A stretch of 35,972 nt of DNA from UBA3775 sp964572955 (lineage in GTDB: Bacteria; Bacillota; Clostridia; Lachnospirales; Lachnospiraceae): the NCBI GenBank assembly GCA_964572955.1, contig CAZNGY010000016.1:1-35972 (forward strand), read 5' to 3'. Of the stretch, positions 15,415 to 24,212 are shown piece by piece (positions within the stretch are counted from its first letter, which is position 1; each line of letters starts with the position of its first letter). The notes under the pieces were generated by a model. That model ran no database searches. It saw only the letters and a list, made by a program, of their open reading frames with translations, and was not told where the DNA came from. The translations under genes were made by a program, and so were the position numbers.

Positions 15415-17442
15415 CTATATGGCTTTTTTTCTGCTCAGTATCTTTTGTGCTGCAAGACAAACAGCTACGACCATAATCCCGACAATATCGGTTTTTAATG
15501 ACGGATGTATAAGAAGCAAACCGCCAATCGTTATCATAACTCTTATCGGAACACTCATATTTGTAAAGCAGTATCCCTCAAGTGCCGCTGACAGTCCAAA
15601 TACACCCACAAATGATGTTATGACTATCTGTATTACCTGTGCAGGATTCGTATCTATCATCAGCATTGCAGGATTGTAGCAGAACATATATGGAACAATA
15701 AATACTGCTATGGCAAGTTTGGATGCGGTAAATGCCGTTTTCATCGGCTTACTCTTTGCTATCGCAGAACCTGCATATGCTGCAAGTGCTACAGGAGGCG
15801 TAATATCCGCAACTATACCAAAATAAAAAACAAAGAAGTGTGCCGCAAGAACAGGTACACCCATTCTTATAAGAATAGGTGCTGTTGTTGCTGCCATAAT
15901 ACAGTAATTTGCAGTTGTGGGAACACCCATTCCGAGAATAATGCAACAAAGCATTGTAAGAACCAGTGCAATTATAAGCTTATTTCCTGCAAGTCCCACT
16001 ATTGCATTTATAAGATCATTTGCAAGTCCTGTCATTGTAATTGTTCCGGAAACTATACCTGCCACACCGCAGGCGGCTCCGACCGTAATCGTACTCTTTC
16101 CACCTGATACAAAAGCATCAAATATTTTACCCGGTGTAATTCTTTCTTCTTTATCAAAAAGACTCACAAGTACTGACAATACTATCGCATAAGATGCCGC
16201 CTTCTGCATTGTCATATAGTTTCCTGAAACCCATATTACAAGCATGACAAGAGGCAGTAACAGATAAATTTTCTTAATCAGATTTCTGAACTTAGGAAGC
16301 TTTTCTTTCGGTATTCCGCTAAGGTTTAGTTTTTTTGCCTCAAGGTGTACCGATATAAAAATTCCCGCAAAGTAAAGCAATGCCGGAAGGATTGCCCTTC
16401 CGATAATACTTGAATAAGGTACTCCTACGAAATCTGCCATAAGAAATGCTGCTGCCCCCATAATAGGAGGCATTATCTGTCCTCCTGTTGACGAAGCAGC
16501 CTCAACTGCCCCCGCAAACTCCGGTTTGTATCCCGTTTTCTTCATCATAGGTATCGTAACAGAACCTGTCGTAACCGTATTTCCGACAGATGAACCTGAA
16601 ACCATTCCGCACAATGCCGATGAAATAACTGCAACTTTTGCAGGTCCACCGGAAAATCTTCCCGCTACACAATTTGCCAACTCAATAAAGAAAGCTGAAA
16701 TTCCGGTTCTTTCAAGGAATGCTCCAAATATAATAAATACAACAATATATTTTGAACATACATTTACCGGTGTTGAAAAAACACCTTCTTTTGTATAAAA
16801 AAGATTTCTTATAAAGTATCTTACCCTTAAAAAGAAATCAGGGTTTGTCAGTCCGTAAAAAAGTGCATACAAAACAAAGAATGCCGCCACAATAAGAATC
16901 GGCATGCCGACACATCTTCTCGTCACTTCAACAAGGGCAAGTATTCCAATGATACCTATAACAATCTGATACCATTCAAATCTTGTTCCCTGATTAACTA
17001 TTGCTGTTGCATTCATTGCAAAATAAAAATATGCCGATGAACCGATTACCATAAATACAACATCATACCATGGCATGTAATTAGGTTTCTGCTCTCCTTT
17101 TTTTGCAGGGTAAATAAGAAATCCCATTAATACAATCAGTCCCATGAAAGACGTAAGTCTTATTTCCTCAAGGAATGTAGCAAAAAGTGTTACATAAATA
17201 CACCATATTGAGAAAATTGCAAGTATCATCCTTACCGCAACTTTCGGTTTTCCTACCCAGACACGGCTGTTTGATTCACGATCATATTTTCTCATGACCG
17301 TTTCTATGTCCTCGTGTATGGAATTATCCTTTTCATCCACAAAAGAGTCATAATCATCAAGCTTTTTTTCTTCTTCGAGGTCAAATCTGAGTTCTTTTTC
17401 TTCAAGTTCTCTTTCAAGTTCTTTTCTTTCTTTATTACTCAT
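15415..17442 (-). CDS. TRAP transporter fused permease (DctQM type, TAXI system)
   Basis: A 675-residue membrane protein in which the small (4-helix, DctQ-like) and large (12-helix, DctM-like) TRAP permease subunits are fused, as in TAXI-type TRAP systems. TRAP transporters use an ion gradient to import organic acids or similar solutes delivered by a binding protein. Family stretches include SGSSVGNTVTTGS and ASSTGGQIMPPIMGAAAF in the first core repeat and MGVPTTANYCIMA with DITPPVALAAYA in the second. The first 60 or so residues form an acidic, Glu-rich cytosolic segment with coiled-coil character, longer than I would expect. It follows the TAXI lipoprotein gene by 10 bases. The substrate cannot be read from the sequence. 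Confidence 0.95.
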   Translation of the reverse strand: MSNKERKELERELEEKELRFDLEEEKKLDDYDSFVDEKDNSIHEDIETVMRKYDRESNSRVWVGKPKVAVRMILAIFSIWCIYVTLFATFLEEIRLTSFMGLIVLMGFLIYPAKKGEQKPNYMPWYDVVFMVIGSSAYFYFAMNATAIVNQGTRFEWYQIVIGIIGILALVEVTRRCVGMPILIVAAFFVLYALFYGLTNPDFFLRVRYFIRNLFYTKEGVFSTPVNVCSKYIVVFIIFGAFLERTGISAFFIELANCVAGRFSGGPAKVAVISSALCGMVSGSSVGNTVTTGSVTIPMMKKTGYKPEFAGAVEAASSTGGQIMPPIMGAAAFLMADFVGVPYSSIIGRAILPALLYFAGIFISVHLEAKKLNLSGIPKEKLPKFRNLIKKIYLLLPLVMLVIWVSGNYMTMQKAASYAIVLSVLVSLFDKEERITPGKIFDAFVSGGKSTITVGAACGVAGIVSGTITMTGLANDLINAIVGLAGNKLIIALVLTMLCCIILGMGVPTTANYCIMAATTAPILIRMGVPVLAAHFFVFYFGIVADITPPVALAAYAGSAIAKSKPMKTAFTASKLAIAVFIVPYMFCYNPAMLMIDTNPAQVIQIVITSFVGVFGLSAALEGYCFTNMSVPIRVMITIGGLLLIHPSLKTDIVGIMVVAVCLAAQKILSRKKAI

Positions 17443-17452
17443 TGTCTGCCTC

Positions 17453-18427
17453 CTATTCTTCCGTATTTACGATTATTCCATGCTCGGCATAATACTTTGC
17501 TGCCCCGGCATGGAATGGTATTGTCTTAATTCCTGTTGCATTTTCCAAAGAAAGTTCCGCTCCTTTTGCATTCTCAACCGTTATTTCTTCCGTATGTTCA
17601 AAAATTGCAGCGGTAAGATCATACACTTCTTCTTCTGATGCCTTGTCACTTACGACAATAACTGCCTTAACTGTTATTGTTTCCACCGGTTTTGTCTGCC
17701 CAGGATATGTGTCTGCCGGTATTTCAAGTTTCTCATAGTACGGGCATTCTTCCATTATATTGTCCCTGATTTCGCCGTCAATATCCACCAGATATACACC
17801 GTTTGTTGTCGCAAGCTCTGTAATTGCCGAAGTCGGTGCACCGGCAACAATAAACGCCGCATCTATACGTCCATCCTTTAAAGCTTCCTTTGAATCCTCG
17901 AAAGACTGGTACTGAGGCTTAATGTCATCCAACGACAGTCCGGCTCCTTTTAATACATCTATCGCATTAAAATATACTCCAGATCCACTTGCACCGATTG
18001 ATACCTTTTTCCCCTTCAAATCTGAAACCGATTTAATGCTTTCGTCCATAGTAAAAAGCTGAACCGTTTCATTATAAAGTGATGCAAGTACCCTAAAGTC
18101 ATGCGTTCCGTCATTTTCAAATGCCCTCGTTCCGTTCCATGCATATGTCATTACATCTGACTGGACAAACCCAAGCTGATAATCTCCGTCCTGTATACTT
18201 TGGATATTAACCTTTGAACCTCCCGTTGATACGGCCGTAACCTTAATATCAGCATAATTTCTCATATACTGTGCCAATACTCCGCCATATGCATAGTAAG
18301 TACCGGATGTTCCTCCGGTTCCAAACATCATTCTTTCAGATGATTTACTGCATCCCCCGGCTGAAAATGATATCAGCATTACCATACACAAGAGAATTGC
18401 TTTTAATTTTTTCCCTTTTTTATTCAT
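17453..18427 (-). CDS. TAXI-family TRAP transporter solute-binding lipoprotein
   Basis: The 324-residue product is the extracellular binding subunit of the TRAP system. A lipoprotein signal (basic KKGKKLK, hydrophobic segment 10-22, lipobox ending at C26 in SAGGC) shows it is anchored to the outer face of the membrane, as expected in a Gram-positive. The mature start MMFGTGGTSGTYYAYGG is the TAXI family signature, and GFVQSDVMTYAWNG and KKVSIGASGSGVYFNA are further conserved stretches. GGAG precedes the ATG. It is the first gene of the TRAP operon; the 64 bases before it hold no promoter I would call with confidence. Confidence 0.95.
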   Translation of the reverse strand: MNKKGKKLKAILLCMVMLISFSAGGCSKSSERMMFGTGGTSGTYYAYGGVLAQYMRNYADIKVTAVSTGGSKVNIQSIQDGDYQLGFVQSDVMTYAWNGTRAFENDGTHDFRVLASLYNETVQLFTMDESIKSVSDLKGKKVSIGASGSGVYFNAIDVLKGAGLSLDDIKPQYQSFEDSKEALKDGRIDAAFIVAGAPTSAITELATTNGVYLVDIDGEIRDNIMEECPYYEKLEIPADTYPGQTKPVETITVKAVIVVSDKASEEEVYDLTAAIFEHTEEITVENAKGAELSLENATGIKTIPFHAGAAKYYAEHGIIVNTEE

Positions 18428-18491
18428 GTCTGCTCCTTATATGAAAATATTCCGTTCCCCATTTTATACTAATATGATTAAAAAACCAAGC

Positions 18492-18546
18492 AAAAAAATG
18501 GTACCGGTGATAAAATCATTTCACATATGATTTCATCACCGATACC
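18492..18546 (-). terminator. Terminator of the GH5 endoglucanase gene
   Basis: On the minus strand a long stem pairs GGTATCGGTGAT with ATCACCGGTACC, extended by AAATCAT / ATGATTT, followed by seven Ts after one A. It lies about 22 bases after the stop codon and isolates the gene from the TRAP operon. Confidence 0.9.
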
Positions 18547-18568
18547 GATGCGATTCCAATTCAGAAAA

Positions 18569-20404
18569 CTACTGAATAAGTTCAAATTTTATTGTAATGT
18601 TCTTTATACCAACGAAAGCTGTTTTGTCAATAATAATCGCTGAAGCATTTGTTAAATCACCTTCAACATTTCTTGCATCATCAGGAATTCCGCTGCTCCA
18701 CTCATTATAGATATTAACTCTCGTGCAGACACCATCATCAGAACTTGTATAATCAACTGCCGTCTGCCCCACCGTATTTCCGTCAACAAGTATTTCTTTT
18801 ATATCTATTATTGCATCCGGATAAAGTGTTTCACCATATGCAATCGCAAGTGCGGCGAAAGTAACTCCATTATTACCGCCCGAGAAATCAAGACTGACTG
18901 TATATTCTCCGGCTCCGTAAACAACTGCGTTTGTTGCCGTAATACCTCTTGAATTATCTGTCGGATCAAACTTATTACCGACACTGTATGTTCCGGCTCC
19001 TCCATTCCACATTATCCATGCAACAGGTGTTCCTTCTTCTACCTTCGCAGTCTCATCCCAAAGTTCTTTTGCATTACCGGAATTTTCATCCATCCTTGTT
19101 TTTACAGATTCAAGATAATCGTCACCGGCTTTAACTTCCTCTGCATAGCATCTTTCGGTAAATAACCCTAAAATATCACTGTTTATCATTGTTTTTCTGT
19201 ACTTGCTGTAATAGTCATTACATGACCAGAGCATAGGAACATAATTATAAAGATCACAGTTATCCAATAAATTTGTAGTAAATTCAACAGTGTTGTCCTT
19301 TAGTACATGTACTCCCGAACTGCTGTCATATATCGGAAGTGCCGCATATTCACCTATAATTACTCCAACACCCATCTCAGTAAACTTCGTAAGTTTTTCA
19401 AACTGCCTGTTCATTTCTTCATAGTCACTCTTAAGTCCCCATGATGACTGACCTTCTGAACCACAGTAATTCCATGGAGTATAATAGTGAACCGATAATA
19501 AAAGTTTTCCTTCTGCATAATCTATAGGCAGAAAATACCTGTTATCAACCGTTTTATCAATATCTGTATTATATCCGGCAATAAGCAAAAACCTGTCATC
19601 ATTATTGCCTCCGCTTTTACGCACAATTTCAACAAACTTCTGGTTTATCTTCATTGTAAGGTCATAAATTTCCTTAGTTGTAAGATTACCTGAATTTTCA
19701 CAATAACTGTTGTTATTAAGGGCTTCACCAAGTTCTTCGTTTGCAGACTCAAAAATAACCATATCGGAATAATCCTTAAATCTGTCACTTACCTGTGTCC
19801 AAATCTGTGAATAAATTTCCCATGCTTCCGCAACATCTTCTTCATCCGATGAACCAAACTTTGCCCACCAGCCTCCGTCCCAGTGTTCATTTATAATTAC
19901 AAACATTTCTGCTTCAAGCGCCCAGTTTACAATTTCTTCTACCCTATCAAGGTACTCCGGTGCTATTGTATAATCTCCATTTTCATAATCCATGGTATTT
20001 GTCCATGCTACTGGTATACGTATTGAATCGAAACCACTGTTTTTCATTCCGAAAATCATGTCCCTCGTTGTTTCCGGCTGCCCCCATAAAGTTTCATAAT
20101 TCTTCACTGGTTTATCAGTACCGGAATTATGTCCGTATGCCTCCAAGGTGTTTCCTAGATTAATACCATTACCCATCAGTTTTGAAAATTCTAAAGCGTC
20201 CATATCCGTAAAATCAATATCACTGAATACTGATGTATTTGTATAACCCGTAGTCGATACAACCGGTTCCTTCTTTTCAGTATTTGTGCTGTCCGAACCG
20301 CCGCTTACAGCGTCTTCATTTTTCCCACCGCATCCTGTCAATAATACTGAGGCCATCATTACAAAAGTCAGAACACCAGCAGTAAATTTTTTAAAAAAGC
20401 TCAT
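18569..20404 (-). CDS. GH5-family endoglucanase, cell-surface lipoprotein, with C-terminal accessory domain
   Basis: A 611-residue secreted glycoside hydrolase of family 5, cleaving beta-1,4-glucan or a related polysaccharide outside the cell. The signal peptide ends in lipobox LLTGC with C25, so the enzyme is membrane-anchored; a Ser/Thr/Glu-rich linker (about 28-60) follows. The GH5 barrel (about 65-450) shows NLGNTLEA, SIRIPVAW with R129, INEHWD with H174, SANEELG with acid/base E223 after N222, HYYTPW with H306 and IGEYAAL with nucleophile E352. Residues about 455-611 form a separate Gly- and Asn-rich beta-type domain that may bind carbohydrate; I do not recognise its family. GGGGG precedes the ATG by 4 bases. 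The gene stands alone between two terminators. Confidence 0.93.
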   Translation of the reverse strand: MSFFKKFTAGVLTFVMMASVLLTGCGGKNEDAVSGGSDSTNTEKKEPVVSTTGYTNTSVFSDIDFTDMDALEFSKLMGNGINLGNTLEAYGHNSGTDKPVKNYETLWGQPETTRDMIFGMKNSGFDSIRIPVAWTNTMDYENGDYTIAPEYLDRVEEIVNWALEAEMFVIINEHWDGGWWAKFGSSDEEDVAEAWEIYSQIWTQVSDRFKDYSDMVIFESANEELGEALNNNSYCENSGNLTTKEIYDLTMKINQKFVEIVRKSGGNNDDRFLLIAGYNTDIDKTVDNRYFLPIDYAEGKLLLSVHYYTPWNYCGSEGQSSWGLKSDYEEMNRQFEKLTKFTEMGVGVIIGEYAALPIYDSSSGVHVLKDNTVEFTTNLLDNCDLYNYVPMLWSCNDYYSKYRKTMINSDILGLFTERCYAEEVKAGDDYLESVKTRMDENSGNAKELWDETAKVEEGTPVAWIMWNGGAGTYSVGNKFDPTDNSRGITATNAVVYGAGEYTVSLDFSGGNNGVTFAALAIAYGETLYPDAIIDIKEILVDGNTVGQTAVDYTSSDDGVCTRVNIYNEWSSGIPDDARNVEGDLTNASAIIIDKTAFVGIKNITIKFELIQ

Positions 20405-20598
20405 AAATCCCCCATTCTGTCATCACTTAACGACATTTTTTTGACAGATATTCCTTATCTGTCCGCTTATAATTTTATTTTAACTTTTCTTTCTTAAATC
20501 AAGCTTAAAAACTGTCCGGATTTATAAAAAGCTGTACACGGATAAAATGACGGTGACCGGGGAACGTACCTTTCTGAAAACATCAGACTTTTTTATAA

Positions 20599-20633
20599 AT
20601 AAAAAACTCCCTGTCATAAAAATACAGGGAGTA
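20599..20633 (-). terminator. Terminator of the membrane protein gene at 20667-21605
   Basis: On the minus strand ACTCCCTGT pairs with ACAGGGAGT around a short AT-rich loop, followed by TTTTTATTTAT. It lies about 34 bases after the stop codon. The remaining bases up to the GH5 start (20405-20598) hold no promoter I could call with confidence. Confidence 0.88.
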
Positions 20634-20666
20634 AAAATGATTTCTGTAATTGATTTTCCAGAGAAA

Positions 20667-21605
20667 CTATACTATTCTCTTAATTTTGAATTGTTCTTTC
20701 GTTGATGAAAGTTCACTTCCTACAAATATAATCGTTCCAAGAACACCGCATATCATCATTAATACCAGATTGTGTATGTAATCTCCGTAACAGTCAAGAA
20801 GCTCATAATATTCAGCAGCATTTTTAAAAAAATTTCCGAATGTTATATCATAACCCGCCTCATTAAACGCATTATATAGATCAATTGCCGCAGTCATTCT
20901 GAACGCAAGATAAGTTGCCGCAACCGAAATCAGTGAACTGATTACAGCAGCCTTTTTCGTAAATTTTCCACCAAGTTTCTTATAGCCGAATACAATGGCA
21001 AATCCCATAACTACACCGGCAGCCCAAGATATATACCCGAGTCTTGCAATCAAAAGAATAACAAGACCGCCTGCTATTGCTCCTCCGACTGCACCGATTG
21101 TTCCGGTAACGACATTCTCTTTTACCACTCTGTACTGAATCTCTCTTCCTGAAAGCTCCTGACTGACTTTATTATATGAAGTTTCCACAAGAAATACCAT
21201 TCTTCCGCTAACCTCATACAAAAGACCGTTTCCATCTGCTCCGCAGGCATCACATGGAACATATCCGCTTTTTTCAAAAAAGTACCTAAGGGCAGTAATT
21301 ACTTGTATTACTTTTTCACTTATTTTATTATTTCCTCCCGAAATAGGAACCACTGCATTTACACTGTAATCAGATGCACTTACTTTTACTTTACTTATAC
21401 TGTTCAATGCGGCCGCTGCCAGATTTCCATCAGCCATACCGTCCTTTGGTCTTCCAAACATCACAACATTCAATCCCTCATTCTGTTTAAAAAATACCAA
21501 AGTAGAGTAATTCCCGCATACTCCGTATGAAATTAGTCCGTTCTTCGTCACAGAAATCCCAAAATTTTGAGATACTGCACTCATTATCTTCTTAACATTA
21601 GCCAT
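20667..21605 (-). CDS. Unrecognised membrane protein with soluble N-terminal domain and CxxC motif
   Basis: I do not recognise this protein. The start at 21605 is chosen because its ATG follows GGTGGA by 4 bases; the product then has 312 residues. Residues 1-155 look soluble (alternating beta and helix pattern, no signal peptide) and hold PCDACGADG with C118 and C121, possibly a zinc or redox site. A Gly-rich first helix (about 164-187, GTIGAVGGAIAGG) is followed by helices near 192-209, 218-239 and 278-296. The loop at 240-277 is rich in Asn, Tyr and acidic residues. It has its own promoter and terminator. The domain order suggests a membrane-bound sensor or enzyme, which is a guess. Confidence 0.8.
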   Translation of the reverse strand: MANVKKIMSAVSQNFGISVTKNGLISYGVCGNYSTLVFFKQNEGLNVVMFGRPKDGMADGNLAAAALNSISKVKVSASDYSVNAVVPISGGNNKISEKVIQVITALRYFFEKSGYVPCDACGADGNGLLYEVSGRMVFLVETSYNKVSQELSGREIQYRVVKENVVTGTIGAVGGAIAGGLVILLIARLGYISWAAGVVMGFAIVFGYKKLGGKFTKKAAVISSLISVAATYLAFRMTAAIDLYNAFNEAGYDITFGNFFKNAAEYYELLDCYGDYIHNLVLMMICGVLGTIIFVGSELSSTKEQFKIKRIV

Positions 21606-21652
21606 TTCTTCCACCCTTTTCCCGTATGTTTTTACCGAGTAACTCAGCATAG

Positions 21653-21684
21653 TGACAGTTTATATGACTATTACACAACTGTCA
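21653..21684. promoter_or_regulatory. Inverted repeat framing the promoter of the unrecognised membrane protein gene
   Basis: TGACAGTT and AACTGTCA are perfect 8-base inverted arms separated by 16 bases. The outer arm contains most of the -35 box and the other arm overlaps the -10 box, so a bound dimer would cover the promoter. No U run follows, so it is not a terminator. Confidence 0.5.
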
Positions 21685-21685
21685 A
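21657..21685 (-). promoter_or_regulatory. Promoter of the unrecognised membrane protein gene
   Basis: A perfect TTGACA (21685-21680) and TAAACT (21662-21657) are separated by 17 bases on the minus strand; TATAAA two bases upstream is an alternative -10. The predicted start lies about 45 bases before the ATG at 21605. Confidence 0.65.
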
Positions 21686-21707
21686 TATGATTTTGTCAAA
21701 AATACAA

Positions 21708-24173
21708 TTATTCCTGATAAATATCTACTACAAGTGCAGCAGAACCATATGCCTTTACTGGTCTGCCGTTCTCGTCAAACTCTGTTGTATATCTTACATG
21801 GAATGGAACCCTTCCTACAGTCAACGGCATTACAGCCTCAAGCTGAGGGACTCCCTCCTCAATCTGTCTGTGCCAATCCCTGTACATATCAGCAACCTCC
21901 GGCGGAAAAACTCCCATTTCGATTGCACTGTCAGGATAATTTGTAAGAAGTGCCGGAAGCCCTAAATCTCTCATACATCTGAAACATGGCCTCATTTCCC
22001 TTGTTGCTACCGTATACTCCCAATAATAGATATTTACCTGTTCACTTGCCATTTTGAATCTTCGCTCTGAATCTGCTATATCCATATACTTGGTTTTCTC
22101 TGCAGTAATGTTTCTCACCATTGCATAAAACAGATAAATCTCATCACTTTTTCCAATCATCCTTACGTTTGTTCTCAAACAGATTTTTTCTTTACCGCAA
22201 CACTTTGAAGATAATGTCCGCCAAGTCTCACACTCCTGTTCTTCGCCTGTCTCAATTGCCTTTTTAAGCATATCCATGTATATTTTTTTGTTTGTATCAT
22301 CAAAAACAACAAGCGGGTCTGATTCAATAATCTCTTTTTCCGTGAGATTCATTCCTATTTCACTGAGATATTTTTCGTTCAACCTAAGAATCTCTATTTC
22401 ACCATCATGATAGTCAAATATTGCTGCTCCACCGACATAATTACTGAATATCAACGTTTCCAACGAAACCGGATTCCAGAAATCATAAGCGTTAAGATTC
22501 TCTATAAAATTACTTTCAGGAACAGTTGCCTTAATATAGTTTTTCTTCAAAATCTCCCTGTAATTTTCTTCCGGAAGAGGCTTTGAATAGAGATATCCCT
22601 GTATATAATCACAACCTATACTCTTAAGGAAATCTGCCTGCGGCATTGTTTCGACCCCCTCTGCAATTACAGGCATATTAAGCCACTTTGCCATTCTTAT
22701 TACAGAACTGAGAATTGTACCTCCTCTGCTTCCCTCTTCCTGTTGTTCAAGGAAAAGCATATCAAGTTTTATCACATCAAGATCTATGTCCTTCAATACA
22801 TTCAACGATGAATAACCGCTGCCGAAATCATCCATTTCCACTATATATCCGTGTTTGTGAAGTTTCTGAATCACTTCATTTGTCTGCCTGCTGTTTCCCA
22901 TTACCGACGATTCCGTAATTTCTATTCGGAGATATTTTGTGTCGATATCATACTCTTTCCTGATTTCCTCCAGTTTTTCAACAAAATCACGTTTAAAAAT
23001 ATCGTGTCTTGAAAAATTTGACGAAATTGGTACAATAGGTATCCCTTCATCAATGTTTGTTCTCAGAAAACAACATACTTCCTTAAATACATACAAATCT
23101 ATATTGGTTATAAAGCCATTTTTTTCAAAAATCGGTATAAACTTACCCGGTGAAATAATACCGTACTGTGGATGTTTCCACCTTATCAGAGCCTCTGCTC
23201 CGACGATCATGCCTGTAGAATGGTCATACTGCGGCTGATAATATACCACGAACTGTCTTTCCCTCAGTGCCGCTCTCATCATTCCTACTATTTCCTGCTC
23301 ATCTAACATGTCATTTCTGAGTTCCTCGGTATAATAACTGCATCTTGCAGTGTAGCTTCCCTTTATTCCGGAAAGTGCAAGTGCTGCTTTTCCTATCATG
23401 GAGTCAATCGAATGAATTTCGCCACCGGTAATATAGATTCCTACGTTACATAATATTTCCATTGAGGCATCAAACATTGCAATTTCATCAAGCATCTTAT
23501 TGATACGCATTTCAAGCTTTTCGCCGGTACAATGTGTGAAAAGTACAAATCGGTCTGCTTCGAGTCTGCAATATACATCTTCCCTGTCAGAATTTTGTCT
23601 GATTACATTTGATACATATATTAAAAGTCTGTCGCCTTCCTCACGGCCATATATATCATTTACTGCTTTAAATCTTATTATATCAAGATAGACCATTGCA
23701 TACTCACCGGTCACTATCCTGCTACCGTTTTTTTCGCATACAATCATTGCCGCTTTAATGAATTCTTCTCGCTTAAAAAGCCCTGTCAGATCGTCACATC
23801 TGCTGTTATGGGAAAGATTAATCATTTCGTATCTGTCCTGAGATATGTCAGTGAATGATATGTAAACTCTTCCATTGTTTTCAGGATAAATTATTCCAAT
23901 CCTGTTCCACTTTCTTCTTGCATTGACGCCTTTAACAAAACACTCTATGTATTCCATGTATGAACCACATGAATTTACTGCTTCCTTGATTTTTCCGCAT
24001 ATTTTTTCACAGGCTTTTTCCGAACAGATTTCATGCTTTATCAAAAATTCCGATATTCCGGTATCTTCCTCTTCTGTTCTTTTCCCGTCATCATCCGTAT
24101 AATTCACACACTTTTTATTATAATCGTAAGTCAAAAATCTGCTTTGATAACTCTTTTCATTAACCTCATCCAT
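21708..24173 (-). CDS. Cyclic-di-GMP phosphodiesterase: degenerate GGDEF, intact EAL, C-terminal PAS-like domains
   Basis: An 821-residue cytosolic signalling protein. After an N-terminal sensory part (about 1-120), a GGDEF domain (about 122-285) keeps the fold but its signature reads LEADRF at 204-209 in place of GGDEF, so cyclase activity is unlikely; it may bind GTP or act as a regulator. The EAL domain (about 292-545) has E327-A328-L329, N386, E419, D448-D449, K469, E505 and Q525, the residues needed for metal binding and hydrolysis of cyclic-di-GMP. Two PAS-like domains follow (about 565-690 and 705-815). AAAGGAG precedes the ATG. It lies 39 bases after the cardiolipin synthase gene. It should lower cyclic-di-GMP in response to an unknown signal. 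Confidence 0.93.
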   Translation of the reverse strand: MDEVNEKSYQSRFLTYDYNKKCVNYTDDDGKRTEEEDTGISEFLIKHEICSEKACEKICGKIKEAVNSCGSYMEYIECFVKGVNARRKWNRIGIIYPENNGRVYISFTDISQDRYEMINLSHNSRCDDLTGLFKREEFIKAAMIVCEKNGSRIVTGEYAMVYLDIIRFKAVNDIYGREEGDRLLIYVSNVIRQNSDREDVYCRLEADRFVLFTHCTGEKLEMRINKMLDEIAMFDASMEILCNVGIYITGGEIHSIDSMIGKAALALSGIKGSYTARCSYYTEELRNDMLDEQEIVGMMRAALRERQFVVYYQPQYDHSTGMIVGAEALIRWKHPQYGIISPGKFIPIFEKNGFITNIDLYVFKEVCCFLRTNIDEGIPIVPISSNFSRHDIFKRDFVEKLEEIRKEYDIDTKYLRIEITESSVMGNSRQTNEVIQKLHKHGYIVEMDDFGSGYSSLNVLKDIDLDVIKLDMLFLEQQEEGSRGGTILSSVIRMAKWLNMPVIAEGVETMPQADFLKSIGCDYIQGYLYSKPLPEENYREILKKNYIKATVPESNFIENLNAYDFWNPVSLETLIFSNYVGGAAIFDYHDGEIEILRLNEKYLSEIGMNLTEKEIIESDPLVVFDDTNKKIYMDMLKKAIETGEEQECETWRTLSSKCCGKEKICLRTNVRMIGKSDEIYLFYAMVRNITAEKTKYMDIADSERRFKMASEQVNIYYWEYTVATREMRPCFRCMRDLGLPALLTNYPDSAIEMGVFPPEVADMYRDWHRQIEEGVPQLEAVMPLTVGRVPFHVRYTTEFDENGRPVKAYGSAALVVDIYQE

Positions 24174-24212
24174 AATCTTCTCCTTTACATACCATACCCC
24201 CGATGGAAGACC

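Noticed and set aside
15749..16192. Cys- and Ser-rich reading frames on both strands inside the TRAP permease gene
   Set aside because: They are shadow frames of conserved transporter coding sequence with low-complexity composition.
20534..20575. Possible cyclic-di-GMP or other riboswitch upstream of the GH5 gene, suggested by a GC-richer patch
   Set aside because: The patch lacks the conserved bases of the GEMM motif and I could not find a consistent paired structure.
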